The translations under genes were made by a program, and so were the position numbers. Source: Crossaster papposus (lineage: Eukaryota; Echinodermata; Asteroidea; Velatida; Solasteridae). Taken from it: 64,000 nucleotides of DNA. The notes under the pieces are model-generated. The model saw only the letters and a program-made list of their open reading frames with translations. It had not been told where the DNA came from and searched no databases. This document shows positions 1 to 13,732 of the stretch, piece by piece (position 1 is the first letter of the stretch; each line of letters starts with the position of its first letter). The stretch spans positions 124,001-188,000 of the forward strand of contig JBAIAA010000076.1 of the NCBI GenBank assembly GCA_037893245.1. The letters are read 5' to 3'.

Positions 1-186
1 CCCTTTTTTTGTTTTTTTAAGGTTCTCGCCCTGGCAGTAGCTTGTCTCCAAGACCAATAAGTGCTGCCTCCTCATTTTCCAGTTACTAAGGTAACAAGAG
101 ATGGTTGCCAATAGAAATATCCATCCTACCCTGTGAGATGAAATTTTTTTTTTTTTGGTAACCCTCTCTATGAATAAGTCGTATTG

Positions 187-453
187 TTAACCAGTTCGCG
201 CCGGATGACGTATATAAATGCAAAGTTTTCCCCAGATTCAAAACGGATGACGCATAAACACGTCACGAGCAAGGCCGGAAATGTCTGTTAACAGCGAGCA
301 AGGCCAGAAATGGTTGGGTGTGCTTCCCGGTACTAGCGGCCTAAACCCGCCTCGGATCGAGTTTAGTTAAAAATAATCCCGCGCGTTGGCTCGGTGATGT
401 TAAAATAATCCCGGTGCGAACATGTTAAAATAATCCCGGCGCGAACTGGTTAA
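187..453 (+). mobile_element. TTAA-flanked MITE, family 1, copy 1
   Basis: A short non-autonomous DNA transposon bounded by TTAA at both ends, with terminal inverted repeats that read CCAGTTCGCGCCGG inward from each side. Two further copies (50611-50852 and 57788-58029) carry the same ends and interior in the opposite orientation. This copy is about 25 bp longer because the segment GTTAAAATAATCCCGG near its right end is repeated in tandem. TTAA target sites are known for piggyBac-like and some Sola elements; assignment to either is inference, because no transposase is present. Confidence 0.8.
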
Positions 454-3400
454 CACTAATATACACGTACGTCTGTGATTTGACTCTCCAATTTGTATGC
501 TTCCTGATTTTGTCAATATGTTTTTTATAGTAAACACATGCTTCTGTCAAAGAGATTGACAGGGCACACAATCCGTCCAAAATAGTTAATGCTCAAATAT
601 ATAATTTAAATTAAATTAAAAGAAGGATTTAAACGGATCACCTTTGGGAATGTTGCAGAGATGTGAATCCTGTTTAAATCCTACTGCTTGACTGAATACC
701 ATCTGGTTCAAGATAACTAAGTTGGTTTTTACTTGCAGTTGAGTGGAATTCTCTTAAAGTTGCTGCTGTGATGTGATGTGACACAAAAATGAAGGACCAA
801 TTTAATGTTTGTATTTGATTTTATACCACCGATTTTAAGTGATGTGTTTTTCCTTTTGAAAAGTATATATATATTAAATGAATTACATGTACATTGTTCT
901 GATTAGTGATTTTAATAAGATGTGAAAGTGCCAATGTATTTGTTTTATTTTTATAACACATTCAATGTAATAATTTAACTTGTTACAGTTGCATTAATTC
1001 TATGAGTGACATTTAACATCCATTTCATAATTCATTCTTGCTATGCAAACTTTGTTTATAAACCCCAAGAGCTGAAATTCCTTTACAATTTTAAAAACTA
1101 AGTAATCTATTTGTAAAGCTCGTTTGTAATAGGCTGTCTGCATTGAGATAGATAGGTTTATTATATTGTTATATTATATTGTTCTTGGTAGTGCGATAAG
1201 TCGCAGTTATGATAATAATGAATAATGTGCACATATCTACCTAAAAGGGTGCTCATGGCACTGCAACAGAAAACAAAATATTAACAAACGGGAGAAAAAC
1301 CCAAGAACCTGTAACTATGTACAGTCTGCCACTCATGAGAACTCATTCTGCGGTGTTGTAGAGTAGATTATAGTAGTGTGTTTTGAGAGCCAGTTTGAAT
1401 GTGCTAGATCAAATGGTAATAGGGGGACTATAATGGGGGCAATCGTGTAATTGGTTGCACTAACAAGTACATTAATGTGGTGCTACAACATAAGGTCTGT
1501 TGACAAGGTCTGCTAACATCTATGTAATTTGATGGTTAACGACAACAACTTCCTACATGTACTTCCCTCCCGGCCGCCCACTCCTCCCTGCCCACCCCCG
1601 CCCACCCCCGCCTGGCTTCTTTCATCCCTACTGTAATAACACCACATAAATATCTACTCAATGTCTTCACGCTGATTTCAAGTGGTCTGCCAATGCCAAT
1701 GTCTTCACTAGCACCCTACAGCTACATTACTTATGATTCTAGATGTATTTTCACAGCTTGATACTTCACAGCAGGTTTAAGTGTGTACTGATTGACTTGA
1801 GTTAAGGAGAAGGAAGTGCAGATGCCTTAAGAACTTCTTGGATCATTATTCTATTTAATAGTTGAACAAACACAGATCCAACTTAATCCACAAGATCCTT
1901 ACTCTGAATATGAGCATCCAAACGAGAGTTGCTAAACGAAACACATACCCTGGATTTACACAGTAGTGGTAACAAGTTAGTACTGGAAATAACTCCTACG
2001 ATAATATAATTTGTAACCTGTAAACATAAGGGGTGATATTCTCGGAGAAATATTTACACATCTGCATAAACATCACATTTTTGTCCGATGAGGCAGATCA
2101 AGTTTCTGGATTAACAAACGTCCATTTTTAGTGTGTATGTTTCTAGCTAGAATTCAAGTTAACATTTGCAGCCTTAAAATGGAGATAAATAATTGAGAGG
2201 GAAGTTAAATTGAAAGTTCTTGCCCTTTTTAAATGACGGTAGCTCTGTTCACCTGCTCGCTTGTTCATATAGTCAGCATCCACAAAAATCAATTGTTTAC
2301 CAAATGATTAGTTAGCATTGATGTTATGGACAGTATGACCGGTACAGTGTTTATTCAGATGTTGTTTAATTGTGTCACCAATGGATTTTAAAAAAAGATT
2401 TAATGGCAAAGTGCCTTCAGTTTTTTTAACACGCCATAAAATAAAGTTTTTTGTAGAAACAGATAGAATACATGTATAGTATAAATAATCTGAATGAATA
2501 TTTAATTAATTCCAGTGTTTATGACATTGACTAGGTTTAATTACAAAGTGGTAATTCTTGCTTCTTGCACTAAACCCCACAGTGTCAAATAATGAGTAAG
2601 ACTTACAAATAATTGATTATACATGTACATGTGCATGGAGCAGGATGAAAGCAACTTGAAGGAGCTACTTTAAGAAAAAGACTTCTTGGTGAGATGGATG
2701 AATGTTTTCTGGATGACTGGTGCTGTCTTTACCATTTTTTTAAACATCAAATTACCCCACTTACCAGATGAACTGTTTAACCAAACATTTCACGACAGTA
2801 AACAACAAATTATATTTCTTTCCCAAGGTTGAAACAAACACTACTACTGCTACTTACACCTATCCGGTTATCGATTCAAGTCTCATAAGACATTTAAACA
2901 TACGTTAGACCACTTCTTGTAGAAGGGATCTAAAGATCATAGATATTGAGAAGGTCTTATCAAAATAGGCCAGGTCATGTTGAGCTCATAATGCAGATGT
3001 TAACGATGTAGACTTTTCCTGTATTTGAATTTCAAGGCCCGAGTCAAAAAGAAAATTCGGACTCTGTGTGTGAATACTCACCTCGCAGTCGTTTCTAAGC
3101 TAATACATTCCAGTTGAAAAGCTCTTGAGAGTGGTAATCTGATTGTAGACTATGGCAAGGAATAACATTCGTGTGTCGAGACCCTTGTTATTCATGTTGC
3201 CTCGAAACAAAATGTAAAACAGTGAGATTGTTAATACTGCTTTTGGATTCGGTTACCAAAACAATTGGATTCAAATATTAACCATTACCCCTATAACCAA
3301 TTTAAGAAAGTGTGCTTTGAATATGTTTGGATGACTGTATTATTTTTTCATTAAACAGTAATTGATTTCCACATTCTTTTTATATCAGAAATATTTAGAA

Positions 3401-4849
3401 ATTATTTATTGTTACCGTTTGCAGTGGCACTACTTTTGAGAATACAAAGTATACAAAAGTTCATCTAAAGGTTTACCTGTTGTTTTATCGACGTTTCGGA
3501 CATTATTTAATGATATTCGTCAAGGCGTAAACGAAGCTGATGCGTTATTTGTAAGCATGTTTGTCGTATATCGTCAAGATAAGAACTACATGTATTTAGG
3601 TTTTAGTTATAATTATTCCTACTACATTGACCCAGAAGAGCAGTAATGTTATGAAATCGTAGCCATTCCAATGGTAATTTATATTATACTAATGACTCTT
3701 TACTAAGACCTGTAACCAATATTAACCCTTGCTGTTACAAACCATTGATTTAAACAGTAAATTTGTAATGAATTTATATTTTGCTCATTCCAGTAAAACA
3801 ATACGATTTTAGTTTTTAGAATAAACCATGTTTTGAGTGCCAATTCACCTCAGAATTTTGAGTCATTTTTAAAGCGCTTTGGCTGAATTAATTAACTAAG
3901 TTGCTTTAGAAAACAAACTACAAGTTATTTTGTATTTTAATTGATTAATTTGTATTAATTAATTTTAATTAATTAATTGGTCGGTTTGGAAAACCGAATT
4001 CTCAATTTGGTTGCTGTTCCAGCAAACTTAATTGTACACATGTATAGGCCCAACTTGATTTGTTTTACGTATATGTTACCATGCGACAGAACCCACTAAT
4101 AATTAATTAACCCACTTCAACCTTTTTGATTAGAAATAGCGAGTACGTGAGTTGAGACTCCCAGCCGTGTACGCATGACCTAGTCTTAGGGATATTGATG
4201 CCGATTGCTAGAATGAACCCGCTATTCTTGGATCTCAAGGAAGACGACATAATGTCTTGAAGAGCTTGCCATTTCATTTGTTCATGTATTGGAGATGGGA
4301 AAGATAGGCAAGCAAAATATATGTTGCGCACTATTATGTATATTTTATTTAGGGCCTAATTTTATGTTTGATTGAAATCCCAATATAGCTGTCTCATTTC
4401 GTATTCCATGGAGTGAATTACATGTATTAAAGATTACCTCTCATGCCTGAGTGACGAATATTCCCCCTACGCCCCACCTCATCCGCAAACATCGACCCCA
4501 TCTCAACAAATGGACACATTCAGAATTAATATCGTTCATAATCACCACAAATAGAATATATTGTTGCTGACAGTTAATCCTGAAAGGACCGCTATATCCA
4601 TGTACATGGAACTATAGTTCGTCCTGCCAACCGCTATAGTATTCCGTTAAATGTATCCGGTATACATGTAGGCCCTACATCCTTTTGAATATCAAATACA
4701 AAAATACTGAAATATGAAATACCTTATAAATTATTGACTATAAGTCTCAAACATCCTGTGAAATCAGAGCATCTAGTGTGCTGTGGTTTTCAAGAAAAGT
4801 AGAATGTATTAATTTCCAACGTTTGCCGGCCGGCAATGGTTGGAAAATG
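454..4849. other. Gene-free AT-rich stretch
   Basis: No exon-like open frame with flanking splice sites and no recognised protein was seen on either strand. The stretch contains a C-rich patch near 1563-1615 and AT-rich TTAATTAA-type words near 3940-3980. It also has scattered TACATGTAC words. Short open frames such as the one near 4107-4331 have no recognisable sequence. Confidence 0.5.
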
Positions 4850-5101
4850 TTCCCAATTTATTAATTGTACTTAATTTGTTTGGGATTACTGTTACACATC
4901 CGTGAATTGGTGTCAACCAACTAGTCTGGTTTCATAACCTGATAATTCACTAATGTTTATACATTACTCCGTTTCGTCTGAAGGAAGTCAAGGATTTAGA
5001 CTACAAAAATAGCATTTCTTGGTTTTCCAGCATCTATGAACACTCTCCCTTTAAACAGGTCGGCGTCACGATATTGACTATTAAAACGAACCCTATAACA
5101 C
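4850..5101 (+). repeat. Dispersed repeat, copy A (pairs with 27929-28198)
   Basis: This segment aligns through about 250 bp with 27929-28198 in the same orientation. Shared words include ACCTGATAATTC, TCCGTTTCGTCTGAAGGAAG (with small changes), a TTCTTGGTTTTCCAGC block and a GGTCGGCGTCAC block. Identity by eye is roughly three quarters, with small gaps. There are no clear terminal repeats and no coding frame. It could be an old transposon fragment or a duplicated local segment; the class is unknown. Confidence 0.6.
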
Positions 5102-5439
5102 ATCCTGAAGCAAATGGTGTATACTTCATTTAACCTCAGCCAAGTCGATTAACCGTTTCATGACTAAAAACGGTGATCATGAATTCGGAGTTCTCCACCC
5201 CGAAACAGCACCCGACTTAATTGAAGCCACAACGAATTGAATGTTATTCTAGAAGATAACGAAATCACATGTAGAGGCAAAATTTGGCAAAGATATGAGT
5301 AACTTGATAAGCAAAAAGGTCGAAGGGGTGATGGAAGTTATTATTTTCTGAATGACTGATGAACATGCAAGTAATAATGCAGCCTAGAGTAAAAACAAAT
5401 AAGATGTAGATCTCAGTTGTTGCATGGATCGTTAGCTTT

Positions 5440-5960
5440 AGGGTTAGGGTTATAGCTAGGTGCATCAGAAAGTCCGATAAAAAAACCACAGTGTGGATAT
5501 GGGTTAGGGTTAGGGTTAGGGTTAGGGTTAGGGGGTTCACAAGGAAGTCTGATAAAACAAACAGTGGGGGTATGGATATGGGTGAGGGTTAGGGTTAGGG
5601 TGAGGGTTAGGGGTACACAAGGAAGTCTGATAAAACAAACAGTGGGGATATGGGTATGGGTGAGGGTTAGGGGTACACAAGGAAGTCTGATAAAACAAAC
5701 AGTGTGGATATGGGTTAGGGTTAGGGTTAGGGTGAGGGTTAGGGGTGCACAAGGAAGTCTGATAAAACAAACAGTGGGGATATGGGTTAGGGTTAGGGTG
5801 AGGGTTAGGGGTTCACAAGGAAGTCTGATAAAACAAACAGTGGGGATATGGGTTAGGGTTAGGGTTAGGGTGAGGGGTGCACCAGGAAGTCTGATAAAAC
5901 AAACAGTGGGGATATGGATATGGGTTAGGATTAGGGGGTGCACAGTGGGGATAGGCCTAT
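5440..5960 (+). repeat. Minisatellite with telomere-like TTAGGG tracts
   Basis: About seven tandem units of roughly 50-80 bp. Each unit has a constant part (CACAAGGAAGTCTGATAAAA followed by CAAACAGTGGGGATATGGG) and a variable run of TTAGGG or TGAGGG hexamers. The hexamer number differs between units, which explains the unequal unit length. Both strands are open for long stretches, but the frames encode only low-complexity repeats, so no gene is called. It resembles an interstitial telomeric sequence embedded in a minisatellite. Confidence 0.85.
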
Positions 5961-7868
5961 GGCTAGGAGTTAAACAAGTGGCATTGTTGGATATTTTGCT
6001 TCTTAAGTAATATACCTTTTTGGTGTTTATAAACATTGAGCGCCAGTATGGCCTATCACGAGCGTGTGAATTAAAGACGTTGGCGACATAAGTCCCCCCC
6101 CCCCCCCCTCCCCTTTTGTGCCTCAGCGCCTTGGAGCAAACTTTTAATTTTAGCGCTTTATTTTATTGATTGATTGATTAATTGAAAAGAAAAATAAATA
6201 TACAACATTGGCAAACATACACAAAATAAATGACCAAATTATGATCAAATTATCACAAAATACTGTTGGGGAATGACAGTCTGAAGTACCATGTAAGATC
6301 ATCGCTTATAGTGTGCTGACATTTCAAGTAAACTGGTACATTGAATCTTTGTATCAGTTTCCAACGCTGGTCGGCAAACCAAAAAAATGGGGAAAAAACC
6401 CCGGACTTTTTGTTTAAATAATGCTCCAAATTGTTCACAATTATTTATTCTGCATTTAAGTTGCAATTAATTACACACCTGTGAAAGTACAACTTATTCT
6501 TTGACCTCACAGTTCCCCAACGTCTATAACGAACAGCATCACGAACCCAAAACGTCAAACAGTCAGTGCAACCATTGCTATACAATATTAACCCTGCCCC
6601 CCGCCCCCTTCTAAACAATCTTTTTTTAAATAAAATATATATCCATTTCTGAAAAATCCAGCAAAAGCTTAAAAATGCATACTCAGGAAGTACTTTGTAG
6701 CGTCTGTTGATTGAATTGTATAATCAAAAACCAATTCATATTTTTGTGATCATTATAATAATAACTAGTTTCCATTTTTGCAGTATCAGGCCTTCCATAG
6801 TTTGTTAATCCGTAGTTGGCAAACATTAAATGTTATAGAAAGGTCTCTGAAGATAATCACGTTCATCATGTAAATATATGCTTCCACCGCAACGTACAGC
6901 GACATGTGTCTAGACCAAGGTGCGAAAGATTACCTCCTTAAGTTATAAGGCCCCTATTATCAGAACAGGAAAATTCGTATATGGACAACCTCAAACCTAG
7001 CGTGCAGCATTAAACAAAAAACATTGTCAAAATGTATCTTATTGTTAACTAGTATCAAAGACTTCAAAATCTGGATTACTTTTGTTTGTTTTTTGAATTT
7101 GTAATTATCTCTTGATATTGAGCTTAGTATTTTGTTAAACACTTCGTCAAGTTGTGTGAGAAAATCTCGTCTCTTTGGATAGAGCTACGGGCACATACCC
7201 ATAGTGAAGGTTGTGCCATTATAGACTAACTCAGTCGAAATTTTAGTTCGATCCGCTGAATAACTGCAGGTGGAAAAAGGTAAATGAGTTTATGAAACGA
7301 AGCGGCGAAACACAGACGTCAATACATATAACGCACGATAAACATTTTAGATTATATGCAAGTTGACTTAGAAACAAAAATAATTTATGTGTAGAAAATA
7401 GAATGAGTTTACAGAGGTGTTGAGAACTTCCTTATTAATACAAACTGAAAATAAGATTACGGACCAACTGTAAAACATGATAAAGTGAAATTGGCCTACT
7501 TAAGCAAGAGAAAATGCCAAGATGTCCCGTATCTAATGACAGTTCATCACGTCATTTAAGGGTAATCAGAAAAGAACTCCACATTAAGCGCATTAGGCCC
7601 TATACACGTTTCTTTGCACGATGCAGAATGGAATGTTAGTTAAAAAAATGACTACTAACATTTTTATTAAAGCCGAAATAGCAGCGAGCAAAATGTATTA
7701 GAGTTATTTTCTTCAATTTTGGTTAATTACAAATTTTAATTTAGTCGAGCAAACATATTTTTATATCCCAATGTAGGTTGCCCAAAAGACTTTAAAATAT
7801 CTTCGGTTTGTATATATGTTGGCAATATTTATCTCAAACACCCAGCGGCAGATGCAAGAATTGTTTAA
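5961..7868. other. Gene-free stretch
   Basis: No supported gene. A poly-C run lies near 6097-6110, TTGATTGATTGATTA-type simple sequence near 6165-6182, and the rest is AT-rich unique-looking DNA without recognised exons on either strand. Confidence 0.5.
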
Positions 7869-7888
7869 GGGGAAGGGGGAAGGGGGAA

Positions 7889-7919
<31 letters not shown>

Positions 7920-7920
7920 G
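7869..7920 (+). repeat. Poly-G tract
   Basis: GGGGAA-type simple sequence runs into about 30 consecutive G. Exact length is unreliable in any assembly. Glycine-rich frames here are artefacts. Confidence 0.9.
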
Positions 7921-8114
7921 TCAGGCCCTCAGATTTCGTTTATGTCAGACTGTTGCGGACATAATATGCAGCACATTCAGGCGCAGTTGAGCAAACCGTT
8001 GGAGCGTTGAGCAAACGGGGGATGGGGGTTATATCCAGGGTGCCTGCATTATATGCAATTTGAGAATAAATTTAGAAGCTGTGATCCAATTTGTTGTAGT
8101 AATATGCTGAAGAT

Positions 8115-8181
8115 GGGGGGGGGGGGGGGGGGAGAGGAGGGCGTTGAACCCCCCCCCCCCCCCCCGCCATTGATTGTTTTG

Positions 8182-8214
<33 letters not shown>
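8115..8214 (+). repeat. Facing poly-G / poly-C / poly-G tracts
   Basis: A run of about 18 G (from 8115), a run of about 17 C (from 8149) and another run of about 30 G (from 8185) lie within 100 bp. The first G and C runs can pair as a hairpin stem. The proline- and glycine-rich frames across it on both strands have no coding support. Confidence 0.85.
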
Positions 8215-8215
<1 letters not shown>

Positions 8216-8339
8216 CGATCCCTAAACCACCCACTTTCTGGATCCGCGCTTGATACCCCTTTGTTTTCTAAGAAGCAGATGGCAAAGAAAGCGAGTTGTA
8301 TATTGAGATGGACCATGACATGAAGTGTAGTGGATGCGA

Positions 8340-9165
8340 CAAGGTATAGCTGAGGTCGGAGCATGCGTTGTACAATCACCGTATATACGCGAGGGTTGGC
8401 CTATACACTGCCAACCTCACCACGTCCGCCTCACAACGCTGCCGATGCATACGGAGGAGGTAGGCAGGTTCGACGCGCTCTACTCACAGCAATGAGATCT
8501 ACTTTAATTTGCTCACACTCTCCCTCGCACATAAATCCTGCACGAATTTGCATCTCGGCAATACTTCTATAGCTTGAACTGTCTTATGTGAAGAGGTGGA
8601 TTTCATCAGGTTGTTTGTCCTATAACTACATGTAATACGCCACTGTCCTTTCGCTTCTATAGATAACTCTAGTGTTAGTTCAACACCCACCGAAGCAAAT
8701 CGATTGCCAGATAGCTGCTGTCTGCAAAGCTACACAGGGAAAACTATACAACACATGTGGAGATACAATCGCGATGACGTAACGCACTAGAACTGAGTTT
8801 AACCACCACTAGTGGACGATGTGGATGTGAATGCTCTGTAAATAAACACAGGAATAGCAAGAAGCAGGAACAAACTACACAGCGGTTGATACCCAAAGAC
8901 TCACTTAACCGACGTACAAGCGATTCATTAACGCCATCTCTAACAATCTCTTGACTAATTACTTGTGTGAAGATGATGATGATGATGATAATGATGATGA
9001 TAATTCGAGGTTTGTGCTAGTGTATGGTCAGGCTACTGTGCACGTCTCGGACGAGAGGCTTGAGACAACCAACCGAGGAAACAACGTTCTTCGTATAGGC
9101 AAGACACATGACGAGATACTTGGTTTGGAGCAAAAACCGAGGTCGAATCCCGTTCAAAGACTAAG
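8340..9165 (+). promoter_or_regulatory. Possible promoter and 5' untranslated exon of the downstream receptor gene
   Basis: This segment is richer in GC and CpG than its AT-rich surroundings (most clearly 8370-8480) and ends at a good-looking splice donor: CTAAG at 9161-9165 followed by GTAAGAAC from 9166. It contains a (GAT)n run near 8971-9002. The nearest + strand coding exon with an acceptor just upstream is the muscarinic-like receptor (acceptor AG at 18023-18024), so a noncoding first exon spliced over about 8.9 kb is plausible. That link is inference; the donor is visible, but the transcription start and use of the junction are not. No convincing protein is encoded here. Confidence 0.3.
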
Positions 9166-12100
9166 GTAAGAACTGTCTGCAACGCCAATGTGAATGCACA
9201 TACAGGGCGAGTAACATAATATCTGGCTTAACTGCATTTCACAAACAATAACAAAGTGATAAAGTATTATGATATTCACTAGTAACTGTGCAAATTTTAC
9301 ATAATTTTGTAACTCCATTTCTAAGTTATGCCTAATTACAAAGATAACCAAATTCAGCTGCCCGCCGCTGGTCATTACCTGTTTAACTCATTGACGATTA
9401 CCAATTGAAACAATAAAAAGACGGGCGTTTTCTTTCTCCTTAAACAAATTGCAAAAAAACCCAAACAAACAAAATCACCATCATTATTTGATTTGTAAAA
9501 AACAAAACAAAAAACTGACATAAAAGGAATCTGGACCAGTCGTAGTTTCCATTTTAAAATCTCATTTGTATTGGAATGGCTGTGTAAAATCAATGGTTTA
9601 AAATGGAATTTTGTAGACAGCTGTAAAAATGCGTTCTTTAGTAAAATATACATAACTTCTAGATCAATTTCAATAATTTGATTTCTTTTTTACATGATCC
9701 GAAGAACGTGCTTTTTCGATACATGCATCATTGATGCCTCAAATTTCATTGCTTAGGGGAAACATACCGGTAATCTTAAAAGGGTAAATAATTAATTCGT
9801 GTCACCTTCTTTTTCACTCACCCTATATTTGGCAAGATTAGTTGAGACTAAAAAAGAAAACAAAGTTTTGTTAACGTGACGCACCTCGCAGCAAAATATC
9901 TGGATTGTAATAGGGTAAGTGCTATTGATCATATCGACTATTTCTATGTTGAAATAACTCTAATTTATTGATCTTGGAAATAGTCAAGAATCATAACTAT
10001 ATTAAATGTGCTATTTACAAAATGCTCGTCTAATTGTATAGGAGCCCCATCCCAATAAAATTGCGGCTTCTTTCTATAAATTGTATATCAATAATTATCG
10101 TTATATTTTTGCTAAAAAGTGATCACAAATTTCTATCAAACAAATTTAGTATAGTGACAAGATACTTTTGGTATAAAGCTGATTCCAAAAATAGACACAC
10201 AACAAAGCTTGTCTTTTATCAAATTCAATTATATACTATTTTTACACCAAACAAAATGTACCAGTAAACGATTTAACATCTCCAGAAGTATTCCTGAATT
10301 ATTTGGATATAATCTATGACAATAAACCAACCAATGATTGACAGGATATATTACTCGCTTCCGATATTTATTGAGCGGCAGTAATATAGTCGCTGCTTCA
10401 GTCGCAGCAGTAATTCAATCTGCTTATCATTCACATTATTAAATTGCATATTAAATTTAATCAATATGTTGCAAAACCTAAACTTACATCGGACGGGTTT
10501 TGTTCACTTTAATTCAGTAAAGTGTTGTTATGACTAAAGTCATTTTAAGTGTGTCCTATGTAAAGTAACAATGACGTAAATCACAAGTTCAGTCTACATC
10601 GATATTCAAAATATTTATTGACAACATTTCCAAGGAACTAACCAACCACAACATGAATACACTAGAACGAACATTATACGGCTCGGTCGATCGCACATAC
10701 AAACTTTAAAATTCGTTTTTGAAATGCCGTTCATTTCGTCTTTTAAATGTTCAGCCTGATGAGCGGTAACAGAATGCGCTGCTTTGGGTTTTGTCAAGAA
10801 AACGGAAGGCATTTTTTATGTTATAATTATTTCCATTTGAAAGATCTTGCACCCCCACTCTGCCTTTTAAAAATAACACTCGATAACTATTTAGAATTCG
10901 GTGCAAAAATCTTTACGGAAGCTATAATTAGTTCCATGACAAAATTGTCGTGAACCGCCAGACGCAATACTTGAGGACTTTAGGGTCTTTTTTTCCCGTC
11001 ATGGGTTGGACGTGGTTAGTGAGTCGCTGATGGAGTATGTCTCCGGGGGTGTGCTTCTTAGACGATGCGCACTAGGCCTTGTGTGTTTGAAGAGTGGATG
11101 GATAAGTGCTCTCTTATGACCAGAGAAACTATGAGAGAGTGGCACAGACGACCACACGTTAAGGGTAAAACACGGCTTGGATTTCCACCAAAACAAAGAT
11201 TGAAGGCAGCCGCTTGAGTCTTATTTCAATTTGATTTATAATAAAATAAGCAGAAATTGAGTCAAGTACATGCATGTATGTCTTTTTCATTACTGTTTTA
11301 TAATGACATCCGTCACTTTGCAACGCAGAGGTCGTCATAATTAATGAGGTTCGAAAGTGGGTTTTCCTCAAAACCAAACTGGCTTCTTAAACTTACAGAA
11401 AATGTCTATAGCGTTCTCCACACTTTTGACAATGTGGGGTATATTCGGCTGTTTGGCATAGACGGTATATTATATTGATTTATATGAGAAGATATTTATT
11501 TCAAGAAGCTCTTCAGAATTCGCTGTGTCCAGTCGAGATGTTTGATCCACTCAAGTCCATAAGGGTCAAAAAGAAAATCAACGATTCCATAACGCCACAC
11601 AGAAGGGGGGAAATGGGGTGAATACTTGAAATGTTAAGGTGACCTATATATGCTGAAGATGGTAAATAGAGTCGAGAGAAGTGACGGGCTTTTATGCTCA
11701 GTCGTGAAGCTGTGGCGGGGTCGAAGCTTTTAAAGCACAAGACGAAAATGTACGAAACTGAAAATGGCAAATTTGTGCCCGACATGATGGGAACTATAGT
11801 AACAAGCCTGGTAGATTATAATGCACGAGTTGGATAGAGCTGACAAGTTGAAATACTGCAGAATGGCTTTCAATTTGTTTCCACGAGCTCCAACACGTCT
11901 ACACGAATAGGTTGTAGAAGGATTGCATTAACAGGACCCTCGAAATATAGGTATTCCCTGCGAATTTCGCAAAGTGTTCATGTGAAAATATGTCATACGT
12001 CGGAAATTGAACTGACGTCTTTAATCTCGTTTCAGTTTTCACCGCTTGTGCATCCGGTTCTGAGAAACAGTACGTTACATCCGCAATGGCCAATTACGCA

Positions 12101-13732
12101 GTTTCCTAGCCGAGCTTGGAATATAATATCGTGCACTGTGCTATACATTACCCAATGTTAAACCTGAATTAGAATTGGTATAAATTCATGCTGCCTTAAT
12201 GATATGTTATTCAGGGACTTTCTCATGTAGATCTATAGATATATACTAGTCTTTCTTAGAGGTTATAACATCATATCGGAAAAATCCAACAAGAGATTTC
12301 TGCTTGGTGATTGATTTTACTATTTTCTTCCACATTTACATTTATACCGAAAGAGAAAACATGTCGCCTTTAATTTTGATCTGATCTTCGACGGCCACAC
12401 AACATAATTGAATCTACAGTCTTGAGGTCACATGATTAATCTGTTACTTACGCCAGAGTAACTGACCTAGAGACGAATAAAACTCTTCCTTTCAATCGGT
12501 GCTTGTAGATGCATTTGACAATTGCGTTTGCATGACCCTTGGCGAAAAAGGGGCGAAGGAGGCTGAATCACAATGTTTCATTTAAGGTAAGGTAACGCCA
12601 CAAACTCACTGCATTATGCATATTTTGTCAAAGAATATAGAGAGATAACCAATATGGAAAATATCCAAGTATAACGTTTTGATAGAATGGAGTCTTTGCC
12701 ATCCGGAACAATTATTACTACATCTATAAAGGTGTAGACTTTCATATGTGATTTGCGCGGGTCACTCTAATCAATAAACAGTTCAAACAAATGTTGACAA
12801 ATAATAGCCTCGCATGTTCATGTACATTGCTGATACAAAATGAAGGCGAATAAGAAAGTGTCAAGCAAATACGTGATGCTTCTGAGCAGAACAAAGTTGA
12901 GACGTTTGTATAGAGATTTGTAGTTGTACGAGTACGTGGCTAAACTTAATGTTACCCTGGGAATTTCGTGCATTCTTTTAAACAGGACATTTTGCCACCT
13001 ATTTCGGATTAGTTAGCATAAGTGGAACAGCATGAGTTTACAAGGGTGGCAATCGCAAGAAGCGCTTGGTAAACCTTCAAGATCCATTAAGATTAAAGGA
13101 ACAAAGTAAACAGTGATGAATTGGTCTTGAATACATGTAGGCCCCCTAAATGTATAATATCACCAGCAGTAAATCGAAAGTGAAAGGTAAAAAGCACACC
13201 CGTCAACGAAAGCTTGCTGTAGATCGAGTGAACGAACGGGAAAGCGGGTTGTTCAACCTTCCATGTCTCGCCTCTGCCGCCGCGAGGGGCCGGGGGGGGG
13301 GGGGGGGGGGGAGTTTATTCAATTGAAAAGATCCTGCTTATGCAGCGACCTTCTTTTAGACAACAAAAACCCAGAGCTTACAAAAGATTTGCCTACAAAT
13401 TCTCATTGAAATCTATCGATCACAATTATTCTAACTAATACATTTATTTTGAAACCTTTTAATTTCACATGATTAGCTGTTCAGGTTTATAATGAGCAGT
13501 TGGAGCAATGATCTTGTACATAGACTGATACAGGTTTTAACTAAGACCAGAGATCATGTAGTTTGAAATAGACTTTTTAATGGACTTTTTAAGTTTTGTG
13601 TTTTCAATTTAAATAATATTTATTTGTTTTTATGTGTATTATTTGTAACTTGTATGATGTAAAAGCCGAAAGGAATTTCCCGTAACGGATAATAAAGCTG
13701 AATTGTATTGAATTGAATTGAATGTTGGAGTT
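9166..13732. other. Gene-free stretch, possibly intron of the receptor gene
   Basis: No supported exon on either strand. A short poly-G run lies at about 13291-13310. Short open frames near 10615-10812, 11159-11377 and 11513-11785 on the - strand have no recognisable domain, codon pattern or flanking splice sites. Confidence 0.45.

Noticed and set aside
5413-6036. Open frames of 207 and 148 residues over the TTAGGG minisatellite
   Set aside because: Low-complexity translations of tandem repeats on opposite strands over the same DNA.
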